From assembly GCA_051530055.1 (NCBI GenBank), contig CM121341.1, forward strand, positions 6,882,001 through 6,946,000: 64,000 nucleotides of DNA, written 5' to 3'. Positions 1 to 8,882 of this stretch are shown here, piece after piece (positions within the stretch are counted from its first letter, which is position 1; every line of letters starts with the position of its first letter). This DNA comes from Neoechinorhynchus agilis (taxonomy: Eukaryota; Acanthocephala). A model generated the notes under the pieces. The model was not told where the DNA came from and ran no database searches. It was given only the letters and a program-made list of their open reading frames with translations. Made by a program: the position numbers and the translations under genes.

Positions 1-139
1 GCGTATATTTTTCAAACTCTCTTTGTTGGAAGAAAAGAAACTTCATTGTGTGAACATGTTCTTATTTCGCAGCTCTAAAAACACAGTTGCAGAATAGTGT
101 TGGAATTAAATACTTTACAAGATTATATATGATTCCATT

Positions 140-1161
140 TTAGGCCCTATCGTCATTGTACGTACTACCATCCTCGCTGAGGACTTCTGTCACATCGTCC
201 AGAATATTTTCCGATGTGGTCGTACTGCCCCTCGATAAGCACTCAATTTTGTTTTCCTTTTTTGTGACAAGAATATTGAACTGTTGTGCACTTTTTATGC
301 CGTTTACGTATTGCTGATAGGCTTCCCCGAAAATGGGAATAAGCATACTAAACAGCACTCGAGATGCCAGAATGCATGCCCAAGCAACCAATCGTCCTAA
401 AGATGTCTTTGGAACCACGTTCCATAGCCAACAGTGGTCATAGTTACCAATGCCCACATGACTGCGGTTAGCAATGAACCATCTTCTTCTCGACTCTCAT
501 ATTCTACGACGTAGAATGCATAGCCGAAGACACCTGCAGCCAGGATTATAATAATGAATACTGAGAGAATTTCGCCTGATTTCGAGACAACGGTCGAGTG
601 ACCGCTCGAAGGAGAGAGTTATGTTTGTACACTTTGTAGAGTTGGAGTATCTCACAAAGGAGGAAGATGTTGACGATGTGTTTGTCGATACTTTCAGTGT
701 GTCCACCGGATGATACTGTGAGTATGAGAGTGAGACAGAATACTGTTAGAAAGAATGAGTTGGCAGCATCGATAAGATTGAATGGCGATTTGAAGAATCG
801 TTTCCAATGTGGGCAGAAGACGAGACGAAGAAGGAAGTCGATTGTAATTAAGAACAAAAGACCGGCTTGGACGATGAATAAAGGAGATGCCGGAGTCATT
901 CGTCGTATCCGCTTATTCCTGACTAGCATTGTACTTGCTGCTGGATATGGTCGCGAGTAGGGCTATTGTGACCATGAGAATTATTCGTACAATTGCGTAT
1001 GATTTAGCCACCTTTCCTGAAGACGGGTGCTCCAGTAGGTCCCAGAAGTAACTTTTGAACATAAATTCAGATACAGGTTGAACGGAAGCAAGAAGTCGGA
1101 ATGATTTGTGCTGAGTGAGCACTTGATCTAGCTTTGAAAGTTTAGAGTTTGCGCAATGCAA
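140..1161 (-). CDS. Voltage-gated K+ channel (Kv-type), frame-disrupted and without T1 domain
   Basis: Translating the minus strand in pieces gives a six-helix Kv channel. S1 lies around WDLLEHPSSGKVAKS and the next 18 residues; the S2-S3 linker reads CPHWKRFFKSPFNLID; S5 and the pore helix lead to the selectivity filter MTTVGYG; S6 follows, and a 50-residue acidic tail ends at 140. The reading frame changes three times: near 935 (S1-S2 loop), near 575 (S4-S5 linker) and near 436 (just after the filter, where one extra A restores an N-V-V-P-K-T run). In frame, S4 reads E-I-L-Q-L-Y-K-V-Y-K, so two of the usual every-third-residue arginines are E and Q. The S6 PVP bend is replaced by LIP. No T1 tetramerisation domain fits between 1161 and the RPLP0 end at 1538. 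It is either a decaying paralogue or a real divergent channel with assembly indels; the family call is firm, functionality is not. Confidence 0.75.
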
Positions 1162-1537
1162 ATCTCCTAGATTTTCGCGTGACCGTCAAAAGTTCAGTTT
1201 AAAAGAATTGAACTCTTTTTGGGTGCCTTAAGAATAATTCGCTTTAGCTAATCGGCATAATTTAATCATTTTCAAATATTGGCTCTTTTGCCGATCTGCG
1301 AAGAAACGAAACAGTTTTGCATGTTCGAATGGAAATGAATGCTCTTGAGTTTGCATTGGTCACAAAATGGCCAAGAAAAGTCTCGATTTATCGATTGCTT
1401 CATCGGCATAAATGAAAACAGAAAAATCCGCTTATTTTTTGAACGAAAAAAAATCGATCACATTAACGGAATATTTGGTAGCATATTTAAATGAATTAAT
1501 TATTAAAGGCGTTGGATTTCACTTGTTTATTTGAAGT
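1162..1537. other. Intergenic spacer between Kv-like gene and RPLP0
   Basis: AT-rich sequence with no recognisable gene. It limits the Kv-like gene's 5' end and holds no T1-like coding sequence. Nothing further seen. Confidence 0.5.
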
Positions 1538-2684
1538 TTAACCGAACAAATCGAACATGCCTTCTTCATCGTCGGAGTCATTGGATTCTTCAGCTGAAGC
1601 TTCGTGTTTTCCACCGGCTATTCCGGCAGTTTCGGTCGACTGAGCCGATGGGACATTGGTAGCCGCAGCCGCTGCCGCTGCAGCAGCCGCCATCTTTTCT
1701 GGATCAGAAAGGATTTCCTTGTACTGGAGAATTACGTGCGAAAAAAGGAGTAAAAAGGAGCACATTTCATACCGATTTGGCTTGTTCGAGCCAGCAACTA
1801 TCCGCATCTTCACAAGCTGCTAAGGTAATTGCAAGCAAAGGAGTGAATGCCACTTTGGCAAATAAAGGAGCTGAAAACTCATTGGGTACTCCGATGGCAA
1901 GACTCGCGGTTGTCAGATTCGAAACGTGCTTTTTGAACTTTTCCATTATATCTTCGTCGGTGATTTCGAGAACAAATGGATCGAAACAAGATCCCTTGTC
2001 GTAGACTGCAAACCAAACGTTCTTATAGTTCAAAACCTTTTTTTAGTACCTTGTTTAAGTTGAAGAGTGTAATGGAAAGGAGTGATATCGAGAGTTTGAA
2101 GGAGAGTTGCCTCGCTCGCATTCACTTTGTTTCCTTTCTTAATCAGATGAACATTGTTCTTCACAAATAAAAAATAAATAAAAAAAGTTTAGTTTCCAAA
2201 ACACTTACCAAAATTTCTACTTTTCCTTTAGTGATTTTGGTGCTGATTTGTAGCGCTTGGAAGAAACTCGTTTTTGTCTGGACCGAGCGATGTTTGTTGT
2301 GCCGGAATGTGGACATCGTCCGGAGCAATCGCACCAACTTTTGCCGGAGCTTTGAACTTGTAATCTTCGACGATTTTCTTTATTTCGTTAATGTCGTCAT
2401 TTGTAAAAATGAAACCGACGTTATCCTTTATGTGCGGAAGGAGCTTCTCAACGAGTGGATCGCGACTTGCATGAGCCTGGATGCCTTTCCGGATCCGGGT
2501 ATTTTTTTCCCATGAACACTATGGCTTTTCCCCTTAACGCAATTCGAATCAATTGCATTTGATGAGAACTGATATTGTCCACACCAACGACAAAACATGA
2601 TTTGAACTCCGTCAAATAATCAATCAATCGACTGGACAACGAGTTTTTCCATGCTTTCCGGTTCTCGCGAATTAACTTCCCCAT
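1538..2684 (-). CDS. RPLP0: 60S acidic ribosomal protein P0 (four exons, two +1 homopolymer breaks)
   Basis: P0 forms the base of the ribosomal stalk that recruits and activates translational GTPases. Exons I can place: 2209-2684, 2050-2158, 1773-2005 and 1538-1723, with GT-AG introns of 50, 44 and 49 nt. Exon 1 starts MGKLIRENRKAWKN and carries the L10-like core (CFVVGVDNISSHQMQ, LRGKAIVFMGK). The later exons give HLIKKGNKVNASEATLL, the VYDKGS stretch, the poly-Ala hinge and the acidic tail ending DDEEGMFDLFG, the conserved stalk C-terminus. Two one-base insertions break exon 1: a run of seven T (plus strand, 2502-2508) and a run of five T (2271-2275). Dropping one base from each restores the canonical K-N-T-R-I-R-K and K-T-S-F-F-Q reading. 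Since P0 is essential, these are probably sequencing errors. An upstream in-frame extension exists, but the M at 2684 matches the family start. Confidence 0.95.
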
Positions 2685-2942
2685 CTCACAGACGACAAAT
2701 GGAGCGCGAAGGAGCGACGTTCTTTTCATCGAGTGCGCACGGAAGAATCAGAAAAAATTCAATGGGTTTTTAACATTTGAACCTACGCATGTTTATGTTT
2801 GTTTTGTTGTTCTCGTTGTTGACGCTGTAAAATGTTCAGTGGTGTTGTTTGCTATGTTTTCTTTGCGTGCAGTTGTTGTCGGACTTGTTCATGTTTATTA
2901 CTTTGTTTATTGATCGCTGAAATTCTATAGCTTATCGGAATC

Positions 2943-3172
2943 GATGAACAACAATGCACTAAGCATCACTTAATCTGCAAATTGTTTCTTTTTTTCTCCT
3001 TGTTTGTACCTGTAAATTTTTGTTTGTTCCAATTGTTTTTTTCGTCATTTGCGTCTTCCTTTGCGCTGTGACGCTCATAATTTGTAATTGTTTCTTTTAA
3101 TTTTTCAAAATGAGCTTTTGCCTGTATCGATGTTCTTCGTGTAAGACGCCTACGTTCAGTCCGTTCCTGAGA
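2943..3172 (+). pseudogene. Decayed duplicate of the BCD1/ZNHIT6 5' region
   Basis: This stretch repeats the 5' flank and first ~30 codons of the gene at 3557 (its flank at 3425-3475 is nearly identical). A shared run of about 45 nt ending in a T-rich tract is followed by a degraded version of the zinc-finger start: the codons for YRCPSCGTPT are still visible as Y-R-C-S-S-C-K-T-P-T. The start codon is lost and the frame stops soon after. Spacing between copies is about 480 bp, consistent with an old tandem duplication. Confidence 0.7.
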
Positions 3173-3556
3173 TCAAAAAACGAAGATTCATTTTGACGTT
3201 TCTAGAAAAAATCGAATAGAAATCAGGAAAACTAATTTTGATGCCGGGCAAAAGTAACACGAAAAATCGCGATATTTTTGTTGTCGCGATCTTTGTCAAA
3301 TATTTCGTGTTTCAAATTGTGTGCGTTTTTGTATATATTACCGAGTTTAAATTGACTTACGCTGTCCAATTTGATGATTATTGATCGCATTAGATATTAA
3401 GATTGATTTTTATTTAAATTAATAAACAACAATGCACTAAGCATCACTTAATCTGCAAATTGTTTCTTTTACTTTCTATTATCGAATTTGTACATGTAAA
3501 TTGTTGTTTATTGTTCAATTGTTTTTTTCGCCATTCGCGTCTTCCTTTTCTTTGAG

Positions 3557-4168
3557 ATGGCTACAAAGCTCGGAATTGTTAATTGTTCAATTTGCCAAAA
3601 TGAGTTAAGCAAATATCGATGTCCTTCGTGTGGGACGCCTACGTGCAGTCTGAAATGTTGCGAGCGACATAAGATTCAAACGGGATGCTCTGGAAAGGTT
3701 TCTCGCCTTCCGCCTCCAATTAAATCAAGGTCTGATTTGAAAGAAGATGTCTTGTTGAAAGATGAGCGATTTTTTGAGGAAATAGAAGAAATGAGGCGTC
3801 TCGCAAATAAAGATCCATTGCAATATCAATCAAAATGTGATCGAAGGTTGATTCCTGCATTTAAATACTGCAAGAAGCACGGAATAGTAATACGACCACG
3901 TCCGTCACAATCCGATCGTCATAAGCAAAACAAAAGCCGTCTTAATCGAACACGAAATAATATGGATTGGACCGTTGAGTTTGTTGTTTATGGAAATGGC
4001 GAGCGGTTTATTTGTCAAAATGTCATCAATTCCAATGATACGATTGAGAGCGTTTTGAATGAGACATTTATGGATCATGAGAAAGTCATGGCGCTATATT
4101 TTCGAAATGAGCGACCAAATGGCCTCGTTCTCAGAAAAGCGAGATTATCTGAAGTGGATTTCGCTTAG
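3557..4168 (+). CDS. ZNHIT6: HIT-type zinc finger protein, BCD1/ZNHIT6-like (box C/D snoRNP assembly)
   Basis: A 203-residue intronless ORF. Residues 10-45 are a HIT zinc finger: C-S-I-C, Y-R-C-P-S-C, C-S-L-K-C-C, then H-K and a final Cys, the spacing seen in BCD1/ZNHIT6 and relatives. After a basic-acidic linker (LLKDERFFEEIEEMRRL) comes the region that in BCD1 reads I-x-W-T-V-E-W, here NMDWTVEFVVYGNGE. BCD1 helps assemble box C/D snoRNPs in the nucleus with the R2TP machinery. The finger alone would not separate BCD1 from other ZNHIT proteins; the WTVE block is what points to BCD1. Human BCD1 is longer, so this is a compact version. The ATG lies in the usual position, four residues before the first finger turn. 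A decayed duplicate of the 5' part lies upstream. Confidence 0.8.
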   Translation: MATKLGIVNCSICQNELSKYRCPSCGTPTCSLKCCERHKIQTGCSGKVSRLPPPIKSRSDLKEDVLLKDERFFEEIEEMRRLANKDPLQYQSKCDRRLIPAFKYCKKHGIVIRPRPSQSDRHKQNKSRLNRTRNNMDWTVEFVVYGNGERFICQNVINSNDTIESVLNETFMDHEKVMALYFRNERPNGLVLRKARLSEVDFA

Positions 4169-4967
4169 TCAAGCGTCTGGCTAAAAGTTAGCAACATTAT
4201 TTTAATCGCAAATCCTTTTGAGCTCATTTAATTTTCGCACGAAATTAAATTAAAATTCTCGACTTTTTATCCAGGAAAAATATAAATATATTTACACAGG
4301 TAGTATTCGGTTTGTGTGATGTTTTTAAATATTTTCTTCTCAGGTAGGTTTGTAGTGTTCTCGGATTCCTACTTTTTGTAAGAAGGTACTTATATATATG
4401 CTCGATTTAAATGCCTTTTTAATCCATACTCGATTTTATTGGCATCGTTTCGTCTTAGGTTTTTGGTGGCGAATCAATTTTTGCAGTCCGATGGAAAAAC
4501 GCTACTTAGATCTCGAAATCGACTGGCGTAAACAGTACTTTGGAAGAGACGATAAAACACAGTTATCTATATGAGTTTCCGACGCTTATTGCAGTCAATG
4601 TCGATGGTTACGAGAAGTTCCAAAGATCTTTCGGGCACTTGATTTCTGCAACTATGTAGTATCACGAGAAATGGACTGTACTCCTTGTTTTTTCTAAACT
4701 CAAATAAAGTGAATTTATTGAAGATGGTTGCTAAAAACGAGCATTTATGGGCTGCCGTTTTCCTCAGCATTATCCCAAGAGGAAAAACACTTTATTTTCC
4801 AAATGCGCAAACTCCATGTGAGCTGCTCAAAACAAATTTATCAATACAATCTCGAGTCTGAGCCCCTAAATTCGATGGCTATCATATTTCTAGGCGATTC
4901 CTTGACCATCTCATTATAGGAAGAGACAAGTCCGCGGACGGTGTGCATCCTTATCATCCACATTCAC
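4169..4967. other. Intergenic region with a possible eroded coding remnant
   Basis: Around 4491-4660 the plus strand reads MEKRYLDLEIDWRKQYFG and, after a frame change, a segment containing PTLIAVNVDGYEKFQ. This is protein-like composition, but stops follow and I recognise no family. The rest is AT-rich with no clear feature. Confidence 0.25.
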
Positions 4968-5510
4968 ATGCATGATTTTGACGAAAAAAAACTTTCTGAG
5001 TGGATCACTGCGATGCAATTGCCGTTGGAGAGCACAATGGAAGCTATGAAGGAAATTGAACAATCATTAAAAGATGCTGATCTTTTGAAAGGCAAAGTTA
5101 CCGACACCAACATGAGTGCATGTCTGTATGTTGTTTGTAAGAAACTTCGCCGGGCCCGGAGCATGAATGAATTTTGCAGGATTTGTCTGATTACAAAATG
5201 TGAACTTTGCCATGCTTACCAATATCTTATGAACGTTCTCAATCTCAAATATCCTCAATTCTCGGAAGACGAATATGTTGAAGAAGGTTGTCTGCGATTG
5301 GGATTTCGGTCTGATGTCGAGAATGAAGCAAAAAAGATTATTAAGATGGCGCCACCGGCGCACTTGAACGGTACGAATGCTGCCGTTGCAATTTTCCTCG
5401 GAGCAACGAAACTGGGTGTTAAAGTAAGCAAAGATGAAATTTGTAAGACATTGAAGCTAGCGCCTAAAACACTGAGCTCTGTAGCTCATGATTTTCCGAC
5501 GTTTTTATAA
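4968..5510 (+). CDS. TFIIB-like cyclin-box protein, copy 1
   Basis: A 180-residue intronless ORF resembling the C-terminal core of TFIIB: two cyclin-type helical repeats. Repeat 1 contains LKGKVTDTNMSACLYVVCKK, matching the TFIIB block in which SACLYIACR is diagnostic, followed by R-S-M-N-E-F-C, the counterpart of the TFIIB F-K-E-I-C segment. Repeat 2 contains NGTNAAVAIFLGATKLGV, matching the S-x-x-A-A-A-A-I-Y-M-A block. The N-terminal zinc ribbon, B-reader and linker are absent, and no exon encoding them is visible upstream, so this cannot be ordinary TFIIB. A possible upstream non-ATG extension exists; the ATG at 4968 aligns with copy 2 at 6534. The two copies are diverged tandem paralogues about 1 kb apart. 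Role is unknown: they could bind TBP-DNA without recruiting polymerase, or do something else. Confidence 0.75.
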   Translation: MHDFDEKKLSEWITAMQLPLESTMEAMKEIEQSLKDADLLKGKVTDTNMSACLYVVCKKLRRARSMNEFCRICLITKCELCHAYQYLMNVLNLKYPQFSEDEYVEEGCLRLGFRSDVENEAKKIIKMAPPAHLNGTNAAVAIFLGATKLGVKVSKDEICKTLKLAPKTLSSVAHDFPTFL

Positions 5511-6533
5511 AATTTTTATATGCTTTCTAAGTGTTCATTGACTATTGATAAAATGCCATTGTAACATCACAAAATTCCGTCAGAGAAATGGTCGATATGA
5601 AAATTCCTTAAACAAAACAGTTCTCACTGTTCTCAGTATATTAACGAAATCCATTCGATGAAAACTTATGTAATTACAATCAGAAATAGAAAAACCGCTT
5701 CCCGATTCGCCGCTAAGGTCGACGGACAGGTCCGTTAAGAACTTTGGACATTATTAGGCAAAAAACGAGATCTGGTAAAAGTTTAAAAAAGGTGATCCGG
5801 AATTTGCGGACAAACTGAAAGTCTACCATCGTCTCGACTTTTAATTTTTCAATGTGGACCCGGATCTCGGCAACGCGTGAAAAAGTTATTTCAATTTTGA
5901 GACAAACATTTTTCAAAACACGCGATTTAACTAAGAAACACATAGACGAAGACTTCGACGAGCGCTCGAAATCGAGGCGGCCAAAGACTAGTTTTCGAGA
6001 AGCTTGCTGACCGGTGTTGTTATGTGAACGTTTTAATGGTTTTGAATGTGCCCCGCTGTGTATATATATATCGCTCGTAGTTCAACGAGCGAGGATGGAG
6101 AGACGCAACGATTTTGCGGACGGTGTTGATTGTATCAGAACTAACAAATAAACGTTCTTTTTGGAGCAATAATAACGCCATTAGAGCTCTAAAATTGAAA
6201 TGATTTGAAGCAATACGGCGTGTTATTGTTAAATTTCTAGTTTTCTAATGGACACTGAGTTATGGAATAAGTGCGATGTTTAAAAGAATCCAATGGGCAA
6301 GATTTATCAACGAATGGAACGTTTGCATTACACCAGCCATATAAGAACATCGCAAAGAAACAGATTATCCAAAATGCATTAAGATATTTGCCTTATTATT
6401 TTCACCAACGCCCGTTCGCCAAAACAACTCGTTTTCATGTTTTCCTACATCTTTGGCATATATGTGAGCAGTGCGACCTTAGACCTTTGTTACTATTGCC
6501 ACCACCCCGATTATTATCCATTCGATCATCATC
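5511..6533. other. Spacer between TFIIB-like paralogues, with a retroelement relic
   Basis: Around 6060-6160, after a short TA run, the plus strand resembles the 3' end of the RT-associated ORF relic found at 15.9 and 28.1 kb (S-L-V-V-Q-R followed by a terminal F-A-D-G-V, then an A-rich stretch). The rest has no recognisable gene; open stretches around 6271-6600 are out of frame with the downstream gene. Confidence 0.4.
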
Positions 6534-7088
6534 ATGGTACAATTTGACGACGATAAGCTTACTCGATGGATTTTGGGATTACAGTTGCCACTTGAAGAAG
6601 TGACAGCGACTATTGATAAACTTCGAGCTTCCTTAGAGGAGGTTAATTTTTTTCGGGGAAAAAGAGGTGAAATTTACATGATCGCATGCATTTATGTTGC
6701 ATGCAAAATACTTCGAAAAGCACGAAGTATGATTGAGATTTGTGAGATTTGTTGTACCAACAAGAGTCAATTGAACAGCAAAGCGAATATGATCATGGAA
6801 GCGTTGGATTACAAATGCCCACGATTCTCTGAAGCAGAATACGTACAAGAGGCATGCATACGATTGAAATTAGATTCAAAAGTAGAAGAAGAAGCTAAAA
6901 GGGTACTAAAGACCGCTCCTGGAACCCATCTAGGAGGTAGCAACGCTGCTGCTGCTATTTATGTTGCTGCGGAGAGATTAGGAATTGCAGTTGATAAAGA
7001 AAAAGTGGCGGATACTCTAATGGTGAGCGTGAAAACAATGGCCAAAATAGAGCGAGGGTTTAATTTGGATAGATTGGACAGTTTATAG
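6534..7088 (+). CDS. TFIIB-like cyclin-box protein, copy 2
   Basis: A 184-residue intronless ORF, paralogue of the gene at 4968. Start MVQFDDDKLTRWILGLQL aligns with copy 1. Repeat 1 has GEIYMIACIYVACKILRKA and R-S-M-I-E-I-C; repeat 2 has LGGSNAAAAIYVAAERLGI, the TFIIB second-repeat signature and closer to the family consensus than copy 1. It again lacks the zinc ribbon and B-reader. Both copies end within about 15 residues of each other at a K-T-x-x-x-x-x-x-F motif. Both frames are open and many differences are conservative (I/V, K/R, D/E), suggesting both are functional proteins and not debris. TFIIB-only-core proteins are unusual; alternatives such as a reduced BRF-type factor cannot be excluded. 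Confidence 0.75.
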   Translation: MVQFDDDKLTRWILGLQLPLEEVTATIDKLRASLEEVNFFRGKRGEIYMIACIYVACKILRKARSMIEICEICCTNKSQLNSKANMIMEALDYKCPRFSEAEYVQEACIRLKLDSKVEEEAKRVLKTAPGTHLGGSNAAAAIYVAAERLGIAVDKEKVADTLMVSVKTMAKIERGFNLDRLDSL

Positions 7089-7171
7089 AAATGTTAGTAA
7101 ATCAGATTCTATGTGGAAGGTTGTTTTTTCGTAAATCAAACTTTATGTTAGCGTTATTTCCGATTATCACT

Positions 7172-8654
7172 TTAACGGTTGGAACTTCCTTTGAGAGCAG
7201 ATGCACCAGAGATGATTTCAATTAGTTCCCTAGTGATCACAAATTGTCTAGTTCTATTGTACTGCAATCGCAGAGCATCGATCAGCTCACCTATTCATGG
7301 ACGAAATATCGATAGTTTCAATTAGTGATTGGCGTACCCGCATTCTTTGTAGCACCTTCCATTGCGTTCATCCTGGACGCCAACTCACTAGTAAAGTTTT
7401 GTTTGAACGCATAGTAGATAAGTGAGGCAAGTTGGAACTCTTGAAACATTCGTAGGATGTCCGAGTCAACGCTATCGTAGATCCCAAGTTTGCTATCTAC
7501 TGACGACAGACGAAGTTTATCTCCACTCATAACAGGAATCGATCGAATCGAGTACGAAAGGACGGTTCTATATGGGATTTATCGAGAAGCAAGAAGTGCA
7601 ATGAAAAAAGTGGTACCTGAAGCAATTGAAGATTATCTCAGTTTCCGCCTTAGAGAAAGTGGCCTCATCGAGAACAAGGCGGGCTATTTGAGCCGCTTCA
7701 TCGAATGTCAACGCACGCTTACCCACTTCTGAAACAGTAGCCGATATTGAACTTGCGAATTGTCTAAAATTAACAAGTTTAGAACGAATTAATTTTAATC
7801 TAAACTGTCCTTAAATTTGACAAACGGGAAACCTTAAATCTCAGAGCAGAAATCATTGACACCACCGCTCCTCCGGTCGAAAATAAAATGGTTGTTAGTG
7901 GAAGAAAAAAAGAGATTTTCTTTTAGACGACCATTGATTTGATCTTAAAAACATTATCAAACAATGACGTAATTGTTGTGTAGTGGCGCCAAAAAAATAT
8001 ATTTCTTCTCAATCCAGAGTCTTTTTCAAATACTCAAGGCAGCAAAAACAATTTTGATAAAGGCTCTGGATTGAGCCGAAATATAATTTTTGTTGCCACT
8101 ACACAACAATCATGAGCAGTTTCATTTTCAAACAATGATGTAATTCATCTTTTGAGAGCATTACGAACGATACTAATAACCTTTGAAGTATGGTCTTGAT
8201 TTTATCTCCAATAATGATCAATCGTGTTTTATCAGCACTAACAAGACTATCGTTAATCTGATCCTGTCCTGGTAATCGCTGGAACTTGTTTCTGATCATC
8301 CTGGCAATGCCAGCATGAATACCGCCACAAAGACCTCGATCGGACGACATTAGAATCAATAGTCGATCGACGTCGTCCTTGGTGCTACTAAATGGTTCAT
8401 TGAGTCTCGTTTCAGATTGAACTATGCCCGATTTTGAATAAAAATCAAGCGCAGCTTCACCGAATACTTTAGCCGAACGGAACTCCCGCTCAGCTCGGGC
8501 GTACTTGGACGCAGCCACCATTCGCATTGATTTTGTGATTTTCTGAATGCTCGTAATCGATCGAAGACGACGATTCACTAAAAATCAAAGATCATTAATA
8601 CAATCCCACCCGGAAAAAAGAAGATTAATACTCACAATCCTTCAAATTCGGCAT
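7172..8654 (-). CDS. ATP5F1C: ATP synthase subunit gamma, mitochondrial (five exons)
   Basis: Gamma is the rotor shaft of mitochondrial F1-ATPase. Exons on the minus strand: 8636-8654, 8181-8577, 7617-7763, 7338-7567 and 7172-7290; introns of 58, 417, 49 and 47 nt. The spliced protein starts [18 protein letters not shown] and contains the hallmark [45 protein letters not shown], and the C-terminal helix [18 protein letters not shown] then ISGASAL. A mitochondrial presequence is missing from this start. An ATG at 8689 encodes MAARLAF and then runs out of frame by one base; one missing T in a homopolymer would join it to the mature protein as a normal targeting peptide. The 417-nt intron contains a 133-bp MITE. 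Confidence 0.93.
7975..8107. mobile_element. MITE with ~29-bp terminal inverted repeats in an ATP5F1C intron
   Basis: Begins GTTGTGTAGTGGC and ends with its inverse. Inverted similarity continues inward for about 55 nt on each side (a T-rich block, then CTCAATCCAGAG and its complement), leaving a short loop, so the whole element can fold into one hairpin. Flanks TCAAACAATGACGTAATT and, 30 nt past the far end, TCAAACAATGATGTAATT are near-identical and may mark a duplicated target or an older duplication. No coding capacity. Confidence 0.75.
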
Positions 8655-8749
8655 CGTTTCTTGTTTCGAAAAGCAAGTCGTGCCGCCATCGAAAATAAGA
8701 TAAGGCTGCGCTTTTTTGAAAGAAGAAATAATTACACGTTTTTTGTTGA

Positions 8750-8882
8750 TATGTTTAAGATGTTCTTTCCATACACGGCCGAATGGACATCCGCAGTCCA
8801 TCGCGATTTCGGTCTTTCTCCGGATTCTACCGAGGAGGCAGGACTCATCAGTGGGTTTCCTCTTCCCTTCAGCGAGGTATTG
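8750..8882 (+). repeat. Inverted, diverged half-copy of the 361-bp repeat unit
   Basis: The plus strand matches the minus strand of the adjoining 361-bp units. Read as protein it gives FPYTAEWTSAVHRDFGL and EEAGLISGF, against FPYTAEWTSTIHREFGL and EEAGLISEF in the array's minus strand. It joins directly to the first forward unit at 8883. Confidence 0.7.

Noticed and set aside
2271-2508. Programmed ribosomal frameshifting in RPLP0
   Set aside because: Two separate +1 changes at plain homopolymers, with no slippery-site or stimulatory structure, in a gene not known to frameshift. Sequence error is simpler.
4941-4967. GTG start for the first TFIIB-like protein
   Set aside because: Nuclear genes rarely start at GTG; the ATG at 4968 aligns with the start of the paralogue at 6534.
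7490-7732. Plus-strand ORF opposite ATP5F1C exons
   Set aside because: It is the complement of conserved gamma-subunit coding sequence interrupted by a 49-nt intron; no family match of its own.
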